The position numbers and the translations under genes are program-made. DNA of 8,539 nucleotides from JAKIWV01 sp049800095 (GTDB lineage: Archaea > Thermoplasmatota > Thermoplasmata > Lutacidiplasmatales > UBA184), in assembly GCA_049800095.1 (NCBI GenBank), contig JBARJD010000091.1, positions 1 to 8,539 of the forward strand, read 5' to 3'. This document shows positions 6,314-8,539 of this stretch, in pieces (position 1 is the stretch's first letter; the number at the start of each line of letters is the position of its first letter). The notes below the pieces were generated by a model. It saw only the letters and a program-made list of their open reading frames with translations. It did no database searches and was not told where the DNA came from.

Positions 6314-6424
6314 TCAGAATACCCCGGCTTCTTTGAGCAACACGAGCGCCACGACGACGGCGACGACGCGGAGCGTCATGAGGCCCATCCGCGCCCAGGC
6401 GAACAGGACGACGTTACGCGGCAA
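6314..6424 (-). CDS. Small membrane-peptide ORF between atpD and atpH (ahaG-like position)
   Basis: A short open frame fills the 104-bp gap between D and H. From a TTG at 6424 it gives 36 residues and overlaps the end of D by 11 bp. From the ATG at 6388 it gives 24, and from the ATG at 6379, 21. It ends with TGA at 6314-6316, 4 bp before the H start. The peptide has one strong hydrophobic run, TLRVVAVVVALVLL, flanked by Arg/Lys and ending KEAGVF, as expected for a single-span membrane peptide. Methanosarcina operons carry a small hydrophobic gene, ahaG, directly after ahaD, which is the same place; its role is unclear. Homology cannot be shown from so few residues. No good ribosome site is seen, so translation would probably be coupled to D. 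It may also be chance coding in GC-rich DNA, where Val/Ala/Leu runs are easy to obtain. Confidence 0.4.
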   Translation of the reverse strand: MPRNVVLFAWARMGLMTLRVVAVVVALVLLKEAGVF

Positions 6425-7070
6425 CGGGGGCCCCCGAGGCCGCGTCGGCCTCGCGTTCGATCTTCCGCTTGACCGACTTGAGCATGCTGAAGGCGTCCCG
6501 CTCCAGCTCGTCGAATCGGAACTTGATGAAGCGCACCGTGTTCTCGAGTCGCGGCACGAGCACGTTCTCGATGGCGTTCGCCCGGCGCTTCGTCTTCTCG
6601 ATCTCTTTGAGGAGCCGACGCATCGCGTTCTCCTTCTCGGCGACGTTGAGCACGACCTGGTAGATCCCCTGGAAGTGGCGGATCGATTCGTCGATGGAGG
6701 TCGGTAGGTCCAGGAGCTCGGGCGCCTCGAGGGGAATGTACGCGCTGGCGTCGACGCGCGGAGTCCGGACGCCCATCACGTTCTTGGTGGCGACCCGGAT
6801 CGGATGGATCTGCGGCAGGAGCGTCGCGACATTCTCGAGCCGGACCGGCCCCTCCAGCATCTCGGCCATCCGGATGGACGCGTACCCGCGGGCGACCTTG
6901 CGCTGGAGGTCGCCCCGCAGTTCCTTCGCCTGCCGAGAGAGGGCGAAGAACTCCTGGATTAGCGCCGTACGCTTCAGCTTGAGCAACTTGAGCCCGCGGC
7001 GCGCGACCACGATGCGACGGCGGGTGCGCAACAGCTCGAGCCGGGTCGGCCGGACATTCTCGATCGCCAT
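6414..7070 (-). CDS. atpD: A-type ATP synthase subunit D (central rotor shaft)
   Basis: Subunit D is the long antiparallel coiled coil that turns inside the A3B3 head and, with F, joins it to subunit C and the c ring. The 218 residues match the family. The N-terminal signature VRPTRLELLRTRRRIVVARR (6-25) and the KLLKLKR stretch lead into the first long helix. The middle carries NVMGVRTPRVD (97-107), the family's conserved turn region. The second long helix contains EIEKTKRRANAIENVLVPRL (156-175). The ATG at 7070 is preceded by CGGAG with a short 3-nt spacer. B ends 28 bp upstream. The last residues (Ala/Pro/Val) are a non-conserved tail, encoded partly by a CGGGGGCCCCCG palindrome at 6425-6436. 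Confidence 0.95.
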   Translation of the reverse strand: MAIENVRPTRLELLRTRRRIVVARRGLKLLKLKRTALIQEFFALSRQAKELRGDLQRKVARGYASIRMAEMLEGPVRLENVATLLPQIHPIRVATKNVMGVRTPRVDASAYIPLEAPELLDLPTSIDESIRHFQGIYQVVLNVAEKENAMRRLLKEIEKTKRRANAIENVLVPRLENTVRFIKFRFDELERDAFSMLKSVKRKIEREADAASGAPVAA

Positions 7071-7098
7071 CTGCTCCGCCTGACCCGAACCCTCGGGG

Positions 7099-8532
7099 CT
7101 ACGCCGCGGGGGCGCCCTTCCGGTACTTCGCGATGAATTCGGGCTTGATCCGCTTGAGCTCGCTGTCCGGGAAGTCCGACAGGATCTTCCAGCCGAGGTC
7201 GAGCGTCTCGACGATCGTACGGTCCTCGTCGGGTCGCTGGTTCACGAACTCCTGTTCGAATCGGTCGGCGAACTTGAGGTACAGCCGGTCCGTCACCGAG
7301 AGAGAGTCCTCGCCGACGATGGCCGACAGCGCCCGCTGGTCCCGCCCGATGGCGTAGGAAGCGAAGAGCTGGTCGGACAACCCCCGGTGGTCCTCCCGGG
7401 TTTGGCCGGGACCGATGCCCTGGTTCATGAGCCGCGAGAGCGACAGCGCGACGTCGATCGGCGGGTAGACCCCCCGTCGTTGGAGTTCCCGGCTGGCGAC
7501 CGTCTGTCCTTCCGTGATGTAGCCGGTCAGGTCGGCGATCGGGTGCGTGATGTCGTCGGCCGGCATCGTCAGGATCGGAAGCTGCGTGATCGATCCCTTC
7601 CGGCCGTGGATCTTTCCCGCGCGTTCGTAGATCGTCGCGAGGTCGGTATACATGTACCCCGGATAACCCCGGCGGCCGGGCACCTCGTCCCGGGCGGCCG
7701 CGACCTCGCGGAGCGCCTCGCAGTAGTTCGTCATGTCGGTGAGCACGACCAGGATGTGGAGGTCCTTCTCGAAGGCAAGGTACTCCGCTGTCGTGAGCGC
7801 CATCCGGGGCGTCACGATGCGCTCCATCGACGGGTCGCTCGACAGATTGAGGAACACCACGGCGTGTTCGAGCGCCCCGGTGCTCTCGAACTCGCGCAGG
7901 AAGAAGTTCGATTCCTCGCTGGTGATCCCCATCGCGCAGAACACGACGGCGAACCCTTCGGAGGAGTCCCGGAGTTTCGACTGGCGCACGATCTGGGCCG
8001 CGATCTGGTTGTGCGGGAGCCCCGCCGCCGAAAAGATCGGGAGCTTTTGCCCACGGACCAGTGTGTTCATTCCGTCGATCGCGGAGATGCCCGTCTGAAT
8101 GAACTCGGCCGGCTCCTCCCGGGAGTACGGGTTGATCGCGTTGCCGACGATCTCGAGTGGGTTCTTGGAGACGATGCGCGGACCCCCGTCCCGGGGTTGT
8201 CCCAGCCCATCGAAGACGCGGCCCAGCATCTCTTCCGAGACCGGCAACCGGGCCGTCTCGCCCAGGAACTTGACCGAGGTGTCGCGCAGGTTCATTCCCA
8301 TGGTCGGGCCGAACGCTTGCACGATGGCGAGGCCGCGCCGGGCATCGAGCACCTGGCCCTGCTTCCGCGTCCCGTCGGGCAACCCGATCTCGATCAGCTC
8401 GCCGTACGCGGCGTTCGCCACGTCCTGCACGAACAGGAGGGGTCCCGCGATCCGGTCGATCGTCCGATACTCCACGGGAACGCGGGACGATGCGTCCGCC
8501 GGCGCGGCGGCCTTGGACTTCGCTTGCGCCAT
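7099..8532 (-). CDS. atpB: A-type ATP synthase subunit B (non-catalytic head subunit)
   Basis: B alternates with the catalytic A subunit in the A3B3 head and contributes an arginine to the ATP site. The 477 residues include the beta-barrel start (VPVEYRTIDRIAGPL, 18-32), LPVSEEMLGRVFDGLGQP (96-113), and FIQTGISAIDGMNTLVRGQK (144-163). FSAAGLPHNQ (167-176) stands where catalytic subunits have a P-loop; the absence of GxxxxGKT identifies B rather than A. RKGSITQLPILTMPADDITH (311-330) follows. SLSRLMNQG (364-372) holds R367, the likely arginine finger. Residues 1-17 are an Ala/Lys-rich extension before the usual start. An in-frame TAG directly precedes the ATG at 8532, so the start cannot lie further upstream. 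That TAG could also be the stop of subunit A. The gene is complete. Confidence 0.96.
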   Translation of the reverse strand: MAQAKSKAAAPADASSRVPVEYRTIDRIAGPLLFVQDVANAAYGELIEIGLPDGTRKQGQVLDARRGLAIVQAFGPTMGMNLRDTSVKFLGETARLPVSEEMLGRVFDGLGQPRDGGPRIVSKNPLEIVGNAINPYSREEPAEFIQTGISAIDGMNTLVRGQKLPIFSAAGLPHNQIAAQIVRQSKLRDSSEGFAVVFCAMGITSEESNFFLREFESTGALEHAVVFLNLSSDPSMERIVTPRMALTTAEYLAFEKDLHILVVLTDMTNYCEALREVAAARDEVPGRRGYPGYMYTDLATIYERAGKIHGRKGSITQLPILTMPADDITHPIADLTGYITEGQTVASRELQRRGVYPPIDVALSLSRLMNQGIGPGQTREDHRGLSDQLFASYAIGRDQRALSAIVGEDSLSVTDRLYLKFADRFEQEFVNQRPDEDRTIVETLDLGWKILSDFPDSELKRIKPEFIAKYRKGAPAA

Positions 8533-8539
8533 CTAGCTC

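Noticed and set aside
6425..6436. Perfect CGGGGGCCCCCG palindrome near the end of subunit D
   Set aside because: It encodes the Gly/Ala/Pro tail of D and lies inside the coding region without a loop or T-tract. Chance in GC-rich DNA is the simplest explanation.
5573..6472. 299-residue plus-strand frame opposite subunits I and H
   Set aside because: Ser/Arg/Ala-rich antisense sequence; the opposite strand carries I and H with proper motifs and starts.
7099..8532. Possible broken catalytic subunit because the P-loop is missing
   Set aside because: B subunits normally lack a working P-loop; the SAAGLPHN stretch is the standard degenerate form and not damage.
1..8539. Search for tRNA or rRNA genes, CRISPR repeats, insertion sequences and attachment sites
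   Set aside because: No repeated spaced units, terminal inverted repeats with a transposase, or cloverleaf-like segments were seen. Genes are tightly packed throughout.

Overview
This window is archaeal, GC-rich chromosomal DNA. Its core is an A-type (A1Ao, V/A-type) ATP synthase locus. The family assignments, tiny intergenic gaps, TATA-like elements at promoter distance and mostly weak Shine-Dalgarno sites all point to an archaeon. A DUF929 protein next to VKOR, together with a high-GC A-type ATPase, suggests an uncultivated, possibly acid- or soil-associated member of the Thermoplasmatota. That lineage is an inference and cannot be proved from this window.

Left end (1-1109, + strand): a DUF929 thioredoxin-like protein with a CPYC motif, cut by the left edge, is followed 9 bp later by a VKOR-family membrane protein with all four redox cysteines. 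Together they look like a disulfide-forming pair acting outside the membrane. Facing them tail to tail, 10 bp away, is a DUF169 protein of unknown function (1120-1851, - strand).

Middle (1852-3902): a 164-bp divergent promoter region carries TATA-like boxes for both directions. It is followed by ATP synthase subunits K (c ring), E (peripheral stalk) and C (links the central stalk to the ring) on the + strand.

Right (3922-8532, - strand): subunits B, D, a short membrane-peptide ORF in the position where methanogens carry ahaG, then H and I. B is at the right edge and an in-frame TAG abuts its ATG. Subunit A is therefore probably just outside the window. Subunit F is not seen here.

The synthase is thus encoded by two opposed units, K-E-C and (A?)-B-D-smallORF-H-I, whose ends meet with 19 bp between the stop codons of C and I. 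Compared with the methanogen order H-I-K-E-C-F-A-B-D-G, this looks like a circularly permuted cluster in which the K-E-C block is inverted. The most notable points are this layout, the small membrane ORF, the DUF929-VKOR pair, and the ligand residues of the c subunit. No mobile element, CRISPR array, tRNA or rRNA was seen, and no stretch over 300 bp lacks a gene.
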